Source of the DNA: Vogesella sp. XCS3
GTDB lineage: Bacteria > Pseudomonadota > Gammaproteobacteria > Burkholderiales > Chromobacteriaceae
Direction of reading: 5' to 3'
DNA length: 64,000 nt
Assembly: GCF_020616155.1 (NCBI RefSeq)
Contig: NZ_CP085530.1
Span: 3,124,501-3,188,500, forward strand
The first letter of the stretch is position 1. The number at the start of each line of letters is the position of its first letter. The translations under genes and the position numbers were made by a program. Under the pieces are notes generated by a model. That model was not told where the DNA came from and made no database searches. It worked only from the letters and a program-made list of their open reading frames with translations. Below are positions 48,565 through 57,741 of the stretch, piece after piece.

Positions 48565-49692
48565 ATGCAAGGGATTACTATCATCGGAGCGGGGTTTGCC
48601 GCGCTGGCCGCCATTCGCAGTTTGCGCCGGCGCGGGGTGCAGCTGCCCATCACCGTGATTGCGCCGCGCGATGAGCTGCATTATCTGCCCAGCAGCATTT
48701 GGCTGGCGCCCGGGCTGCGCCGTGCGGCGCAGCTGCGCATTCCACTGGGTACGTTTTTCCGCCGACATCAAGTGCAATACATACAGGCCAGTGTCACCGG
48801 CCTGCGCGAAGGTGGTCGTGTGGTACAAACCGACCAGGGCGAGCATGCCAACAGCCAGTTGCTGATTGCCAGCGGTGGCCGCTTTCTGCGTGGCCTGCCG
48901 GGCATCGAGCATGCGTACATCCCGTGTGCCGGCCTGGAGAGCGCCGAGGCCATTGCCAGCCGATTACAGTCGATGAAGGGCGGCACCATTGCTGTCGGTT
49001 TCTCGACTAACCCGGCAGAACAAGGGGCCATGCGTGGCGGCCCGATGTTCGAGTACCTGTTCATCATCGATAGCTGGCTACGTCAGCAAGGGCGGCGCGA
49101 TCAGTTTCAGCTGTTGTTCTTCAGCCCGTCACCGCGCCCCGGGGCGCGGCTGGGCGAGCAGGCGGTAGACGGTTTGCTGGCAGAGATGAAGCGCCGAGAT
49201 ATTGCTACCCATCTTGGGCACCCGCTGGTGCGCTTCGAGGCCGACAAGGTGGTCACGCCAGCCGGCAGCCTGCACGCCGACCTTATCCTGTTCATGCCCG
49301 GTATTACCGGCCCGGCGTGGCTGGCTGACAGTGGCCTGCCGCTTTCCCCGGGCGGCATGATAGAAGCCGACGCATACTGCCAGGTGCCGGGTCATCCCGG
49401 TGTCTGGGTGGCTGGCGATGCCGGATCGTTTCCCGGCCCGGCCTGGCTACCCAAACAGGCGCACCAGGCTGATCTGCAAGCGCAGGCTGCTGCGGCCAAT
49501 ATCGCAGCCGAACTGGCCGGGCAGACGGCCCGCCAGCCTTTCAAAGCGGAGTTGGTGTGTATTGTGGACACCCTCGGGGCGGGCATGCTGGTTTACCGTA
49601 GTGAGCGCCGCAATATCGTATTGCCGGCACTGTGGCCCTTGCACTGGCTAAAGCGCGGCTTCGAGTGGTTTTACCTGCGCCCCTTGCGCTAG
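48565..49692 (+). CDS. FAD-dependent oxidoreductase, SQR/NDH-2-like
   Basis: 375-aa flavoprotein of the sulfide:quinone-reductase/type-II NADH dehydrogenase superfamily. FAD motif TIIGAGFAALAAIRSL (residues 5-20); second nucleotide/flavin region VWVAGDAGSFPGPAWLPKQAHQAD (281-303). Cys at 121, 272 and 332; the usual SQR Cys in the GPxYE segment is absent (NPAEQGAMRGGPMFEY), so ordinary sulfide oxidation by the SQR disulfide mechanism is doubtful. The C-terminus LKRGFEWFYLRPLR is a likely membrane-binding helix. Co-directional and 17 bp after ybgE, it may feed electrons to the bd oxidase through the quinone pool. Confidence 0.75.
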   Translation: MQGITIIGAGFAALAAIRSLRRRGVQLPITVIAPRDELHYLPSSIWLAPGLRRAAQLRIPLGTFFRRHQVQYIQASVTGLREGGRVVQTDQGEHANSQLLIASGGRFLRGLPGIEHAYIPCAGLESAEAIASRLQSMKGGTIAVGFSTNPAEQGAMRGGPMFEYLFIIDSWLRQQGRRDQFQLLFFSPSPRPGARLGEQAVDGLLAEMKRRDIATHLGHPLVRFEADKVVTPAGSLHADLILFMPGITGPAWLADSGLPLSPGGMIEADAYCQVPGHPGVWVAGDAGSFPGPAWLPKQAHQADLQAQAAAANIAAELAGQTARQPFKAELVCIVDTLGAGMLVYRSERRNIVLPALWPLHWLKRGFEWFYLRPLR

Positions 49693-49745
49693 GGAGTAGC
49701 TCGCTCGTGCTATGCTGCGAGCCATTCTCATCTGAAAGCCCTGCC

Positions 49746-50213
49746 ATGCTGCGCCGCCTGTTTGCCCTGTTATCGCTGTGTCTGTTGTTGAGCCCGGCCG
49801 CGATAGCGGCCAACCTTGACGTGGGCGATGCACTGCCGCCGCTGGCCTTGGCCGACCAGTTCGATAAAACCCACACGCTAGCGGCCGACACGCGCTGGCT
49901 GCTGTTCAGCCACGACCGCGCCGTCAGTGACGCGCTGCACCCGGTGTTGGCCGCACTGCCGGCGGCGCAGCGCGATGGTGTGGTGTACGTGGCCGACATC
50001 AACCGCATGCCGGCGCTGGTGTCGCGGCTGTTTGCCGTGCCGGCCATGCGCGAGCTGCCCTTTGCGGTGTGGCTGGCGCGCGATGCGGCCAACGTAGCCA
50101 TATTGCCGCGCGAAGCCGGCAAACTCACCGTGCTGGCGCTGCAAGGTGGCAAAGTAGCCGCCGTGCATTACCTGGCCGATGTGGGCGCCTTGCCGGCCTT
50201 GCTGGCGCGCTAG
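49746..50213 (+). CDS. Exported thioredoxin-like-fold protein without active-site cysteines
   Basis: 155-aa protein with a signal peptide (MLRRLFALLSLCLLLSPAAIA, cleaved before AN). The mature part (LDVGDALPPLALADQFDKTHTLAADTRWLLFSHDRAVSDALHPVLAAL...) has the AlkylHP-reductase/TlpA-like opening and the beta-alpha-beta pattern of a thioredoxin fold, but no CxxC, so it is not a disulfide enzyme. Function unknown. Dispersed-repeat copies at 49946, 50094 and one starting on the last base of the stop codon (50213) make this the densest small gene for the repeat. Confidence 0.65.
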   Translation: MLRRLFALLSLCLLLSPAAIAANLDVGDALPPLALADQFDKTHTLAADTRWLLFSHDRAVSDALHPVLAALPAAQRDGVVYVADINRMPALVSRLFAVPAMRELPFAVWLARDAANVAILPREAGKLTVLALQGGKVAAVHYLADVGALPALLAR

Positions 50214-50230
50214 TTGGCCGCAAGCTGCAT

Positions 50231-50257
50231 TGCTTATCGATGAATGCTTGATAAGCA
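50231..50257. promoter_or_regulatory. Inverted repeat upstream of sbp
   Basis: TGCTTATC (50231-50238) and GATAAGCA (50250-50257), 8-bp arms with an 11-bp spacer, about 80 bp before sbp. The GCTTAT half-site recurs before cysT (51996). A CysB-type or other sulfur-response operator is plausible. Confidence 0.45.
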
Positions 50258-50336
50258 AAGCAGTTTTTCTTGGTTCTGGCCGGCGGCAGGCTTGGCTAGA
50301 TTTCCCCCATCGCACTCTCACTGATGGGGATACACC

Positions 50337-51338
50337 ATGACGCGCCTTACCCGCCTTGCTACTGCTACCACCCTGCTGTTTGCCCTGGCCGGCCACGCCC
50401 TGGCCGACGTTACGCTGCTGAACGTGTCTTACGACCCGACCCGCGAGCTCTACCAGGACTTCAACGCCGCCTTTGCCAAACAGTGGAAAGCCAAGACCGG
50501 CGAGACCGTCACCATCAAACAGTCGCACGGCGGCTCCGGCAAGCAGGCACGCGCCGTGATCGACGGCCTGGAAGCCGACGTGGTGACGCTGGCGCTGGGT
50601 TACGACGTGGACGCGCTGAATACCGAAGCCAAGCTGATTCCGCCGACCTGGCAAAAGCGCCTGCCGAACAACTCGGCACCGTATACCTCCACCATCGTGT
50701 TCCTGGTGCGCAAGGGCAACCCCAAGGCCATCAAGGACTGGAACGATCTGATCCGCCCGGGTGTGGAAGTGGTGACGCCGAACCCAAAAACTTCCGGTGG
50801 CGCGCGCTGGAACTACCTGGCGGCCTGGGGCTACGCGCTGAAACAGCCGGGCGGCACCGACGCCAAGGCGCGTGAATTCGTCAAGCAGCTGTACCAGCAC
50901 GTGAAGGTGCTGGATTCCGGCGCCCGTGGTGCCACTGTCACCTTCACCCAGCGTGGTATCGGTGACGTGCTGCTGGCGTGGGAAAACGAAGCCTACCTGG
51001 TAACCAAGGAGCTGGGCCCGGACAAGTTCGACATCGTTACCCCGTCGCTGTCGATTCTGGCCGAACCGCCGGTAAGCGTGGTGGACAAGGTGGTAGACAA
51101 GCGTGGTACCCGCAAGGTGGCCGAGGCCTACCTGCAGTACCTGTACAGCCCGGAGGGCCAGGCGCTGGCCGCGGCCAACTACTACCGCCCGCGTGACGCC
51201 AAGGTGGCCGCCAAGTACGCCGACAAGTTCAGCAAGGTGAAACTGTTCACCATCGACCAGTTGTTCGGCGGCTGGACCAAGGCACAGAAAACCCACTTCG
51301 ACGACGGTGGCGTGTTCGACCAGATCCAGGTGCGCTAA
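50337..51338 (+). CDS. sbp: Sulfate ABC transporter substrate-binding protein
   Basis: 333-aa periplasmic sulfate/thiosulfate-binding protein. Signal peptide 1-23 (ends GHALA-DV). Family features: [93 protein letters not shown] and the sulfate-coordinating Ser/Gly in QSHGGSG. Supplies sulfate to the CysTWA permease encoded after a 160-aa gene and a regulatory gap. The stop overlaps the next gene start (TAATG). Confidence 0.95.
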   Translation: MTRLTRLATATTLLFALAGHALADVTLLNVSYDPTRELYQDFNAAFAKQWKAKTGETVTIKQSHGGSGKQARAVIDGLEADVVTLALGYDVDALNTEAKLIPPTWQKRLPNNSAPYTSTIVFLVRKGNPKAIKDWNDLIRPGVEVVTPNPKTSGGARWNYLAAWGYALKQPGGTDAKAREFVKQLYQHVKVLDSGARGATVTFTQRGIGDVLLAWENEAYLVTKELGPDKFDIVTPSLSILAEPPVSVVDKVVDKRGTRKVAEAYLQYLYSPEGQALAAANYYRPRDAKVAAKYADKFSKVKLFTIDQLFGGWTKAQKTHFDDGGVFDQIQVR

Positions 51339-51817
51339 TGCCCTCATCCTTGCCCTTGCTGGTGCTGGCTGACAGCCACCAGTCCGATGGCAACACCCTG
51401 CTGGCGCTGGCGCGCCGGCAGGGTGTTTTGCTGGATGGTGCACTGGCCGTAGCAGGGCAGGGTGCGCCACCACCATCCCTGCCACCCGGCAGCACGCCCC
51501 CGTTTATCCTGCTGGCGCACGGCATTGATTGCCTGCCGGCCCTTCAGGCGGTGCGCGCTGACCCGCGTTGCCGTGCTGCCTTGCTGCTTTCCCCCGATGG
51601 CGACGCCCGCCACGAGCGGGCATTGGCCTTTCCTGCCCTGGTGGTGTGCCACCGCCCCGACCCGCGCCATCCGCGCCTGACACAGGCGGCCACGCTGGCC
51701 TCGGTGTGGCAGGCACGCCTGCACCTGTTGCAGAGCCACGATGCGCTGGCCGAGCTTGCCCCCTTGTTTGCTGCTTTGGCCAGGTTGGCCGCACAGCCGC
51801 TTGGCGGCGACTGCTAG
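51338..51817 (+). CDS. Possible degenerate RBBP9/YdeN-like alpha/beta-hydrolase
   Basis: 159-aa protein overlapping the sbp stop by one base, so translated with it. Pattern resembles small RBBP9/YdeN serine hydrolases: LLVLADSHQSDGNTLLALAR, LLLSPDGDARH, PALVVCHRPDPRH and a C-terminal helix. The nucleophile elbow appears as AHGID in place of the expected HSxG, so the catalytic Ser seems to be missing. I assign it weakly; if right, it is a non-catalytic member. One dispersed-repeat copy 25 bp before the stop (51784). Confidence 0.5.
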   Translation: MPSSLPLLVLADSHQSDGNTLLALARRQGVLLDGALAVAGQGAPPPSLPPGSTPPFILLAHGIDCLPALQAVRADPRCRAALLLSPDGDARHERALAFPALVVCHRPDPRHPRLTQAATLASVWQARLHLLQSHDALAELAPLFAALARLAAQPLGGDC

Positions 51818-51996
51818 CGCGCCCTGGCCGTCGCAGGCGTGCCTGCCGGCTATCCCCCCAATCTGCTTATGCGCCGCGCTCTGCTGCCTGATGCCAGCCA
51901 CTGGCACCCGCTTGTGTCGCCCCCGACGCGCTTGCGTGGCCAGTGAGCGTGGCTGGACCGGTTTGGCCAGCGATAACAGCCAGCGTGCCTTTTCTG

Positions 51997-52040
51997 CTTA
52001 TTGAATAAGTAACGAAGAAATCCTTATTTCTGGAATAAAG
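51997..52040 (+). promoter_or_regulatory. Candidate CysB-type control region before cysT
   Basis: AT-rich palindromes CTTATT-G-AATAAG (51997-52009) and an imperfect CTTATTTCTGGAATAAAG (52023-52040), followed within 75 bp by cysT. CysB sites are AT-rich TTATTC-like half-sites, and cysB itself closes the operon, so this is a reasonable control region. It shows that cysTWA can be transcribed apart from sbp. Confidence 0.45.
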
Positions 52041-52114
52041 CAGCGGCCAATATGCTGTCTTCCGTTATATCAACCACCGGATACCACCATGTCGCCACTG
52101 CAAGGACGCCCCCT

Positions 52115-52954
52115 ATGAGCCGCGCCGCTACGCTCCCCCGCGTGTTGCCCGGCTTCGGCCTGTCGCTGGGTTACACCCTGGCCTATCTGTCGCTGATCGT
52201 GCTGATTCCGCTATCCGCCGTGTTCATCCGCGCCAGCGAGTTGCCGCTGGAGGCGTTCTGGCACGCCGTTACCGCGCCGCGCGTGCTGGCCTCGTACCGT
52301 TTGAGCTTTGGCATGGCGCTGTTGGCCGCGGCCATCAATACCGTGTTTGGCCTGTTGCTGGCGTGGGCGCTGGTGCGCTACCGCTTTCCCGGCAAGAAGC
52401 TGGTGGACGCGCTGGTGGACCTGCCGTTTGCACTGCCTACCGCGGTGGCCGGTATTGCGCTGACCGCGCTGTACGCCGGTAACGGCTGGCTGGGCCAGTA
52501 CCTGGAGCCGCTGGGCATCAAGGTGGCGTTTGGCCCGCTGGGCGTGCTGGTGGCACTGGTGTTCATCGGCCTGCCGTTTGTGGTGCGCACGGTGCAACCG
52601 GTGCTGGAAGACATGGAAACCGAGCTGGAAGAAGCCGCCACCAGCCTGGGCGCGCACCGCTGGCAGACCTTCCGCCACGTGATTATGCCGGTGTTGCAGC
52701 CCGCACTGATGACCGGCTTTGCGCTGGCCTTTGCCCGCGCCGTAGGCGAGTACGGCTCGGTGATCTTTATCGCCGGCAACATCCCGATGGTGTCGGAGAT
52801 TACCCCGCTGATGATCATCAGCAAGCTGGAGCAGTACGACTACGCCGGCGCCACGGCCATCGCCAGCGTCATGCTGGTGGCGTCGTTCCTGTTGCTGCTC
52901 GCGATTAACGGTTTGCAGGCGTGGCAGGCACGCCGTAACGGAAGGAGTGCGTAA
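52115..52954 (+). CDS. cysT: Sulfate ABC transporter permease CysT
   Basis: 279-aa inner-membrane permease with six helices and the BPD signature loop [33 protein letters not shown]. Conserved [33 protein letters not shown] is typical of CysT/CysU. Start at 52115 (MSRAATLP) after AGGA; the open frame extends 21 codons upstream into the control region. Forms the pore with CysW; its stop overlaps the cysW start (TAATG). Confidence 0.94.
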   Translation: MSRAATLPRVLPGFGLSLGYTLAYLSLIVLIPLSAVFIRASELPLEAFWHAVTAPRVLASYRLSFGMALLAAAINTVFGLLLAWALVRYRFPGKKLVDALVDLPFALPTAVAGIALTALYAGNGWLGQYLEPLGIKVAFGPLGVLVALVFIGLPFVVRTVQPVLEDMETELEEAATSLGAHRWQTFRHVIMPVLQPALMTGFALAFARAVGEYGSVIFIAGNIPMVSEITPLMIISKLEQYDYAGATAIASVMLVASFLLLLAINGLQAWQARRNGRSA

Positions 52955-53844
52955 TGGCCGGTGCTGTTTCTTCGCTGTCTGTACAGCACGATAAGGCAGG
53001 GCTGCTGGAAAGCCGCCAGGCCACGCGCGAGGCGCCGTGGGTGAAGTACACCATCCTCACCATTGCGCTGGGCTTCTTTGCCGTGTTCTTGCTGCTGCCG
53101 CTGATCGTGGTGTTTGTCGAAGCGCTGGCCAAGGGCTGGGATACCTACCTCACCGCGCTGGTAGAGCCGGACGCGCTGTCGGCGGTAAAGCTCACGCTGT
53201 TGGCCGCCGCCATCTCGGTGCCGCTGAACCTGGTATTCGGTGTGGCCGCTGCCTGGGCCATCACCCGCTTTGACTTCCGTGGCAAGCAGTTGCTGATCAC
53301 GCTGATCGACCTGCCGTTTTCGGTGTCGCCGGTGGTGGCCGGCCTGATCTACGTGCTGGTGTTCAGCAGCCACGGCTGGTTTGGCCCGTGGCTGGCCGAG
53401 CACGATATCAAGGTGATCTTTGCCGTGCCCGGCATCGTGCTGGCCACCATTTTTGTCACCGTGCCGTTTGTGGCGCGCGAGCTGATCCCGCTGCTGCAGG
53501 CGCAGGGGCGCGAGGAAGAAGAAGCCGCCGTGGTGCTGGGGGCGCGTGGCTGGCAGGTGTTCTGGTACGTAACGCTGCCCAATGTGCGCTGGGCGTTGCT
53601 GTACGGCGTGATCCTCAGCAATGCACGCGCCATGGGCGAGTTTGGCGCGGTGTCGGTGGTATCCGGCCATATCCGCGGCGAAACCAACACCCTGCCGCTG
53701 CACGTGGAAATTCTTTACAACGAGTACAACTTCGCGGCTGCCTTTGCCGTGGCGTCGCTGCTGGCCCTGTTGGCGCTGGTGACGCTGGCGGTGAAGAGCT
53801 GGGTGGAATGGCGTGCCAGCAACAGCCTGGTGCAGGAGGATTGA
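52954..53844 (+). CDS. cysW: Sulfate ABC transporter permease CysW
   Basis: 296-aa partner permease with six helices. The contact loop [32 protein letters not shown] and [31 protein letters not shown] are the CysW signatures. Coupled to cysT by TAATG and followed 1 bp later by the cysA start, so the three are co-translated. The length is typical. Confidence 0.94.
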   Translation: MAGAVSSLSVQHDKAGLLESRQATREAPWVKYTILTIALGFFAVFLLLPLIVVFVEALAKGWDTYLTALVEPDALSAVKLTLLAAAISVPLNLVFGVAAAWAITRFDFRGKQLLITLIDLPFSVSPVVAGLIYVLVFSSHGWFGPWLAEHDIKVIFAVPGIVLATIFVTVPFVARELIPLLQAQGREEEEAAVVLGARGWQVFWYVTLPNVRWALLYGVILSNARAMGEFGAVSVVSGHIRGETNTLPLHVEILYNEYNFAAAFAVASLLALLALVTLAVKSWVEWRASNSLVQED

Positions 53845-53845
53845 G

Positions 53846-54922
53846 ATGAGCATTCAGGTACAAAACATTCACAAGGCGTTCGGCAGCTTCGTGGCGCTGG
53901 ACAATCTGACCCTGGACTTCCCCGCCGGCGAGCTGGTGGCACTGCTGGGCCCGTCCGGCTGCGGCAAGACCACGCTGCTGCGCGTCATCGCCGGCCTGGA
54001 GCAGGCCGATAGTGGCAAGGTGCTGCTGGACGGCGAAGACGCCTCCGACACCCACGTGCGCGAGCGCCAGGTGGGCTTTGTGTTCCAGCACTACGCTCTG
54101 TTCCGCCACATGACCGTGTTCGATAACGTGGCCTTCGGCCTGCGCATGAAGCCGCGCGGCCAACGCCCGTCCGAGGCCGAGATCAAGCGCAAGGTGCACG
54201 AGCTGTTGAACCTGGTGCAGCTGGACTGGCTGGCCGACCGCTTCCCGGCGCAGCTGTCCGGCGGCCAGCGCCAGCGTATTGCGCTGGCCCGCGCCCTGGC
54301 GGTAGAGCCGCGCGTGCTGCTGCTGGACGAGCCGTTCGGCGCGCTGGACGCCAAGGTGCGCAAAGAGCTGCGCCGCTGGCTGCGCCGCCTGCACGACGAG
54401 CTGCACATCACCTCCATTTTTGTGACCCACGACCAGGAAGAAGCGCTGGAAGTGGCCGACCGCGTGGTACTGATGAACCACGGCCGTGTCGAGCAGATCG
54501 GTAGCCCGGCCGAGGTGTACCGCCAGCCGGCCACGCCGTTCGTGTACGGCTTTCTGGGTGCGGCCAACCGTTTTGAAGGCAGCAGCAGCGCCGGCGGCAT
54601 CGCCGTCGGTGCCAGCACGCTTACCGGCGAGGCGCAGCCGGAGCACGGTAAAGTCGTTGCCTTTGTGCGCCCGCACGAGCTGGACATCGTGCTGCAGGCG
54701 GACGCCAGCGGCATTCCGGCACGCATCAGCCGCGTGCTGACGCTGGGCGCGCTGACCCGTGTGGAGCTGGAAGGCCTGGCCGACGTAGCCGGCCAGCATT
54801 TTGACGTAGAACTGCACGCGGCCAACCCGCTTGTGGCACAGTTGGCCGCAGGCCAGACCGTGCGCCTGCAACCGCGCCAGGTGCGCGTGTTTGCCCAACC
54901 CGAAACCGCAGGTGCCGCATGA
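53846..54922 (+). CDS. cysA: Sulfate ABC transporter ATPase CysA
   Basis: 358-aa ATPase. Walker [13 protein letters not shown] signature [21 protein letters not shown], Walker [13 protein letters not shown] and H-loop [13 protein letters not shown] are intact. The C-terminal domain (about 245-358) is the CysA regulatory/TOBE part. ATG 53846 follows AGGAGG. Ends with ATGA overlapping cysB. Dispersed-repeat copies at 54559 and 54841. Confidence 0.96.
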   Translation: MSIQVQNIHKAFGSFVALDNLTLDFPAGELVALLGPSGCGKTTLLRVIAGLEQADSGKVLLDGEDASDTHVRERQVGFVFQHYALFRHMTVFDNVAFGLRMKPRGQRPSEAEIKRKVHELLNLVQLDWLADRFPAQLSGGQRQRIALARALAVEPRVLLLDEPFGALDAKVRKELRRWLRRLHDELHITSIFVTHDQEEALEVADRVVLMNHGRVEQIGSPAEVYRQPATPFVYGFLGAANRFEGSSSAGGIAVGASTLTGEAQPEHGKVVAFVRPHELDIVLQADASGIPARISRVLTLGALTRVELEGLADVAGQHFDVELHAANPLVAQLAAGQTVRLQPRQVRVFAQPETAGAA

Positions 54923-55848
54923 ACTTCCAGCAACTTCGCATCATCCGTGAAACGGTGCGCCAGAACTTCAACCTGACCGAGGTGGCCAACGCGCTGTTTA
55001 CCTCGCAGTCCGGCGTGTCCAAACACATCAAGGACCTGGAAGACGAGCTGGGCGTGGAGCTGTTCATCCGCAAAGGCAAACGCTTTCTGGGTCTGACCGA
55101 CCCCGGTAAAGAGCTGCTGGTGATCGTGGAGCGCATGCTGCTGGACGCCGGCAATATCAAGCGCCTGGCCGAGCAGTTCAGCCTGCGCGACGAGGGCCAG
55201 CTCACCATCGCCACCACCCACACCCAGGCGCGCTATGCGCTGCCCAAGGTGGTGACGGCGTTCAAGAAAGCTTTCCCGCGCGTACACCTGGTGCTGCACC
55301 AGGCCAGCCCGGACGAGCTGGTACGCCTGCTGTTGGCTGGCGATGCCGATATCGGCATCGCTACCGAAGCGGTGGCCGAGGTGCCGGAGCTGGTGTCCTT
55401 CCCGTACTACAGCTGGCACCACGCGGTGATTGCGCCGCCTGCGCACCCGCTGCACGGGCAGGCGCTGTCGCTGGAAACGCTGGCCGAGTACCCGATCGTG
55501 ACCTACCACCAGGGCTTTACCGGCCGCGCCCAGATCGACCGCGCCTTCGCCGACGCTGGCCTGGCACCGGATATCGTGATGGCGGCACTGGACGCCGACG
55601 TGATCAAAACCTACGTGGAGCTGGAGCTGGGTGTGGGCATCATCGCCTCGATGGCGGTGGATGCGCAGCGCGACAGCCAGGTACAGGTAGTAGAAGGCGC
55701 GCCGCTGTTCGGCCACCAGACCACCCGCGTGGCCATCCGCCGCGGCCATTACCTGCGCAGCTACGCCTACCGCTTTATCGAGCTGTGCTCGGCCGCACTG
55801 GACGAAGACACCGTGCGCCAGGCATTGCTGCCGGCGGTGCAGGACTGA
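54919..55848 (+). CDS. cysB: LysR-family sulfur regulator CysB
   Basis: 309-aa LysR regulator. N-terminal winged [57 protein letters not shown], the CysB/Cbl subfamily start. Effector domain residues ([36 protein letters not shown]) match CysB. It is the last gene of the cysTWA unit (ATGA overlap with cysA), so it is probably autoregulated with the genes it controls via O-acetylserine/sulfate status. An inverted repeat pair follows the stop. Confidence 0.92.
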   Translation: MNFQQLRIIRETVRQNFNLTEVANALFTSQSGVSKHIKDLEDELGVELFIRKGKRFLGLTDPGKELLVIVERMLLDAGNIKRLAEQFSLRDEGQLTIATTHTQARYALPKVVTAFKKAFPRVHLVLHQASPDELVRLLLAGDADIGIATEAVAEVPELVSFPYYSWHHAVIAPPAHPLHGQALSLETLAEYPIVTYHQGFTGRAQIDRAFADAGLAPDIVMAALDADVIKTYVELELGVGIIASMAVDAQRDSQVQVVEGAPLFGHQTTRVAIRRGHYLRSYAYRFIELCSAALDEDTVRQALLPAVQD

Positions 55849-55897
55849 GCACCCGTGCGCGTCATGGCCTCAGCCGGGTTACCGGCGGGGCCTTACC

Positions 55898-55919
55898 CTG
55901 CGGCCAACCTTGGCCGCAG
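55898..55919 (+). repeat. Inverted pair of the dispersed repeat after cysB
   Basis: Perfect 10-bp arms CTGCGGCCAA / TTGGCCGCAG with a CC centre (55898-55907, 55910-55919), 50 bp after cysB and 26 bp before the EAL gene. One arm is an exact GTTGGCCGCA copy and the other differs by one base. It is a likely hairpin terminator. Confidence 0.75.
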
Positions 55920-55944
55920 CCATTTTCCCTAGCGAGGCATTGCG

Positions 55945-56769
55945 TTGAACCTGCAACGGTTGGTCAGCTATTTCGAGATCTGGGGCCGTTCGCAGCACGG
56001 TGCCGGGCCGCAGCTGGCTTTTGACGACGACGGCGCTTTTGGCCGGCTTGGCCACTTGCGGCTGGATAGTCACTACCAGCCCCTGTTCGACCGCCAGCGC
56101 CAGGTGGTGGCCTACGAGGCGCTGTTGCGTGTGAGCGACCCGCAGGGGCGGCGCATCGCGCCAGACCGCTTTTTTGCCGCGCTGGACGACAGCCACAACG
56201 TGATCGGCGTGGACCGGCTGTGCCGCGTCATTCATAGCGTCAATTTTCTGACCCAGCAGCCGCAACAGCAGGCGCTGTATCTGAACGTGAACGGTCGCCA
56301 TCTGCTGGGCATTGCCAGCGGCCGCCACGGCGCTACTTTCGAGGCTTTGCTGGCCTACTGCGGGCTGACGCCGAAACAGGTCGTGCTGGAGATTATCGAG
56401 TCCAGCGTCGATGACCTTGGCTTGTTGCAGCAAGCGATTGCAGCCTATAAATCCAAGGGTTTTCGCATTGCCATCGATGATTTTGGTGCCCGCCATTCCA
56501 ACTTCGACCGGCTGTGGGCGCTGGAGCCGGATATCGTCAAACTTGATCGCAGCCTGACAGCGCAGGCGGCGCAAAACCCGCGGGCGGCCAAGGTGCTGCC
56601 GGTGCTGGTGCGGCTGATCCAGGAGCTGGGCGCCCAAGTCGTGTGCGAGGGTATCGAGACACCCGTGCAGCAGGCGCTGGCGCTGGATGCCGGCGCCGAC
56701 CTGCTGCAGGGCTATCTGTACGGCGAGCCGTCGCCGCGCTTGCTGGCGGCGCAGGCGCTACCGGCCTGA
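55945..56769 (+). CDS. EAL-domain c-di-GMP phosphodiesterase
   Basis: 274-aa protein: a short N-terminal segment (1-45) and an EAL domain from about 46. Key residues are present: YEALLRV (EAL), LNVNGRHLL (Asn), EIIESS (Glu), IDDFGARHSN (DD), KLDRSL (Lys), CEGIET (Glu) and LLQGYL (Gln), so phosphodiesterase activity is likely. No membrane segment or linked sensor domain. Start is TTG 55945 with GAGG 8 nt upstream; no ATG is available near conserved sequence. It would lower c-di-GMP and favour motility over biofilm. The partner cyclase is not in the window. Confidence 0.85.
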   Translation: MNLQRLVSYFEIWGRSQHGAGPQLAFDDDGAFGRLGHLRLDSHYQPLFDRQRQVVAYEALLRVSDPQGRRIAPDRFFAALDDSHNVIGVDRLCRVIHSVNFLTQQPQQQALYLNVNGRHLLGIASGRHGATFEALLAYCGLTPKQVVLEIIESSVDDLGLLQQAIAAYKSKGFRIAIDDFGARHSNFDRLWALEPDIVKLDRSLTAQAAQNPRAAKVLPVLVRLIQELGAQVVCEGIETPVQQALALDAGADLLQGYLYGEPSPRLLAAQALPA

Positions 56770-56770
56770 C

Positions 56771-57655
56771 TCAGGCGACGGCAGTCTGCCGTGCCGGCCA
56801 CGCCAGCCACAACGCGGCGCCGGCAATCATCAGCCCGCCCAGCCAGCCGCTGGCCGCCAGCGGCTCGCCCAGCCAGCTCACCGCAAACAAGGCCCCCCAC
56901 AGCGGCTCGCTGCCTAGCAGCAGCGCCACCTTGCTGGGGCTGCTCGCTGCCAGTGCGCGGTTCATCGCCCAGAACGCAAACAGCGTGCAGCACAGCGTCA
57001 GGAACAGCATCGGCAGCCAGAAGTCGGCTTGTCGCGGTAGTGCGGGCAGCCCGCCCGGCTGCAGCAGGCCCAGCGCCAGCGCGGCAGCGCCCACCAGCAG
57101 GCCTTGTACCCCCGTCAGCCCCAGCATGTCTATGCCTTTGCCGGCGGTCAGCCGCGTGGCCAAACAGCTCTGGAAGGCGCGGATCAGCGCGGCCAGCAGC
57201 ATCAGCGCATCGCCCTGGTTCAGCCCGCCGCTTGCCATGCCGGTAAGCAGCCAGGTACCCAGCAGCGACACGATGGCGGCCAGCCACAGCTTGCCGGCGG
57301 GGCGTTTGCCCAGCCACAGCCATTCCACCGGCGGCGTCAGCAGCAGGCACAGGCTGACCAGAAACGCCGCCTTGCCGGCGCTGGTGTGCGCCACGCCGGC
57401 GGTTTCGGCCAGAAAGATGGCCAGCAGGCCCACGCTGGTGGGCAGCGCCACCCGTACCGTGGCGGCGCGCTGGGTAGCCGGTAAGCGCAGCCAGTACGGC
57501 AGCAGCAGGGCAGCCGTCAGCAAAAAGCGGATGGCGATGACGCCGGCCACCGGGTAGTAGGCCAGCGCGGTCTTCACCATGCTGTAGCTGCTGCCCCAGA
57601 TCACGGCAGTCAGCAGCAATAGCATCTCGGGCGGTAGCGAGCGGCGGGTCGGCAT
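56771..57655 (-). CDS. EamA/DMT-family transporter
   Basis: 294-aa ten-helix exporter with two EamA repeats (about 10-140 and 148-285). Hallmarks: LLLLTAVIWGSSYSMVKTAL, TSAGKAAFLVSLCLLLTPPVEWLWLGKRP, and LLLGSEPLWGALFAVSWLGEPLAASGWLGGLMIAG. Start taken at 57655 (MPTRRSLPP) after GGAG. It is divergent from a LysR gene with an 86-bp gap, the standard arrangement of a regulator and its transporter target. It ends 1 bp after the EAL stop on the other strand. Confidence 0.88.
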   Translation of the reverse strand: MPTRRSLPPEMLLLLTAVIWGSSYSMVKTALAYYPVAGVIAIRFLLTAALLLPYWLRLPATQRAATVRVALPTSVGLLAIFLAETAGVAHTSAGKAAFLVSLCLLLTPPVEWLWLGKRPAGKLWLAAIVSLLGTWLLTGMASGGLNQGDALMLLAALIRAFQSCLATRLTAGKGIDMLGLTGVQGLLVGAAALALGLLQPGGLPALPRQADFWLPMLFLTLCCTLFAFWAMNRALAASSPSKVALLLGSEPLWGALFAVSWLGEPLAASGWLGGLMIAGAALWLAWPARQTAVA

Positions 57656-57741
57656 GATTTCTCCTTGTCTTGTGTGTGGCCCAGTATGAAACTGTCCATG
57701 CAGGCTGATAATCGGCCATTCAGGCAAAGGATTTGTGCGCG

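Noticed and set aside
48565..49692. Annotation as a bona fide sulfide:quinone reductase
   Set aside because: The conserved mid-protein catalytic Cys is absent, so only the superfamily is safe.
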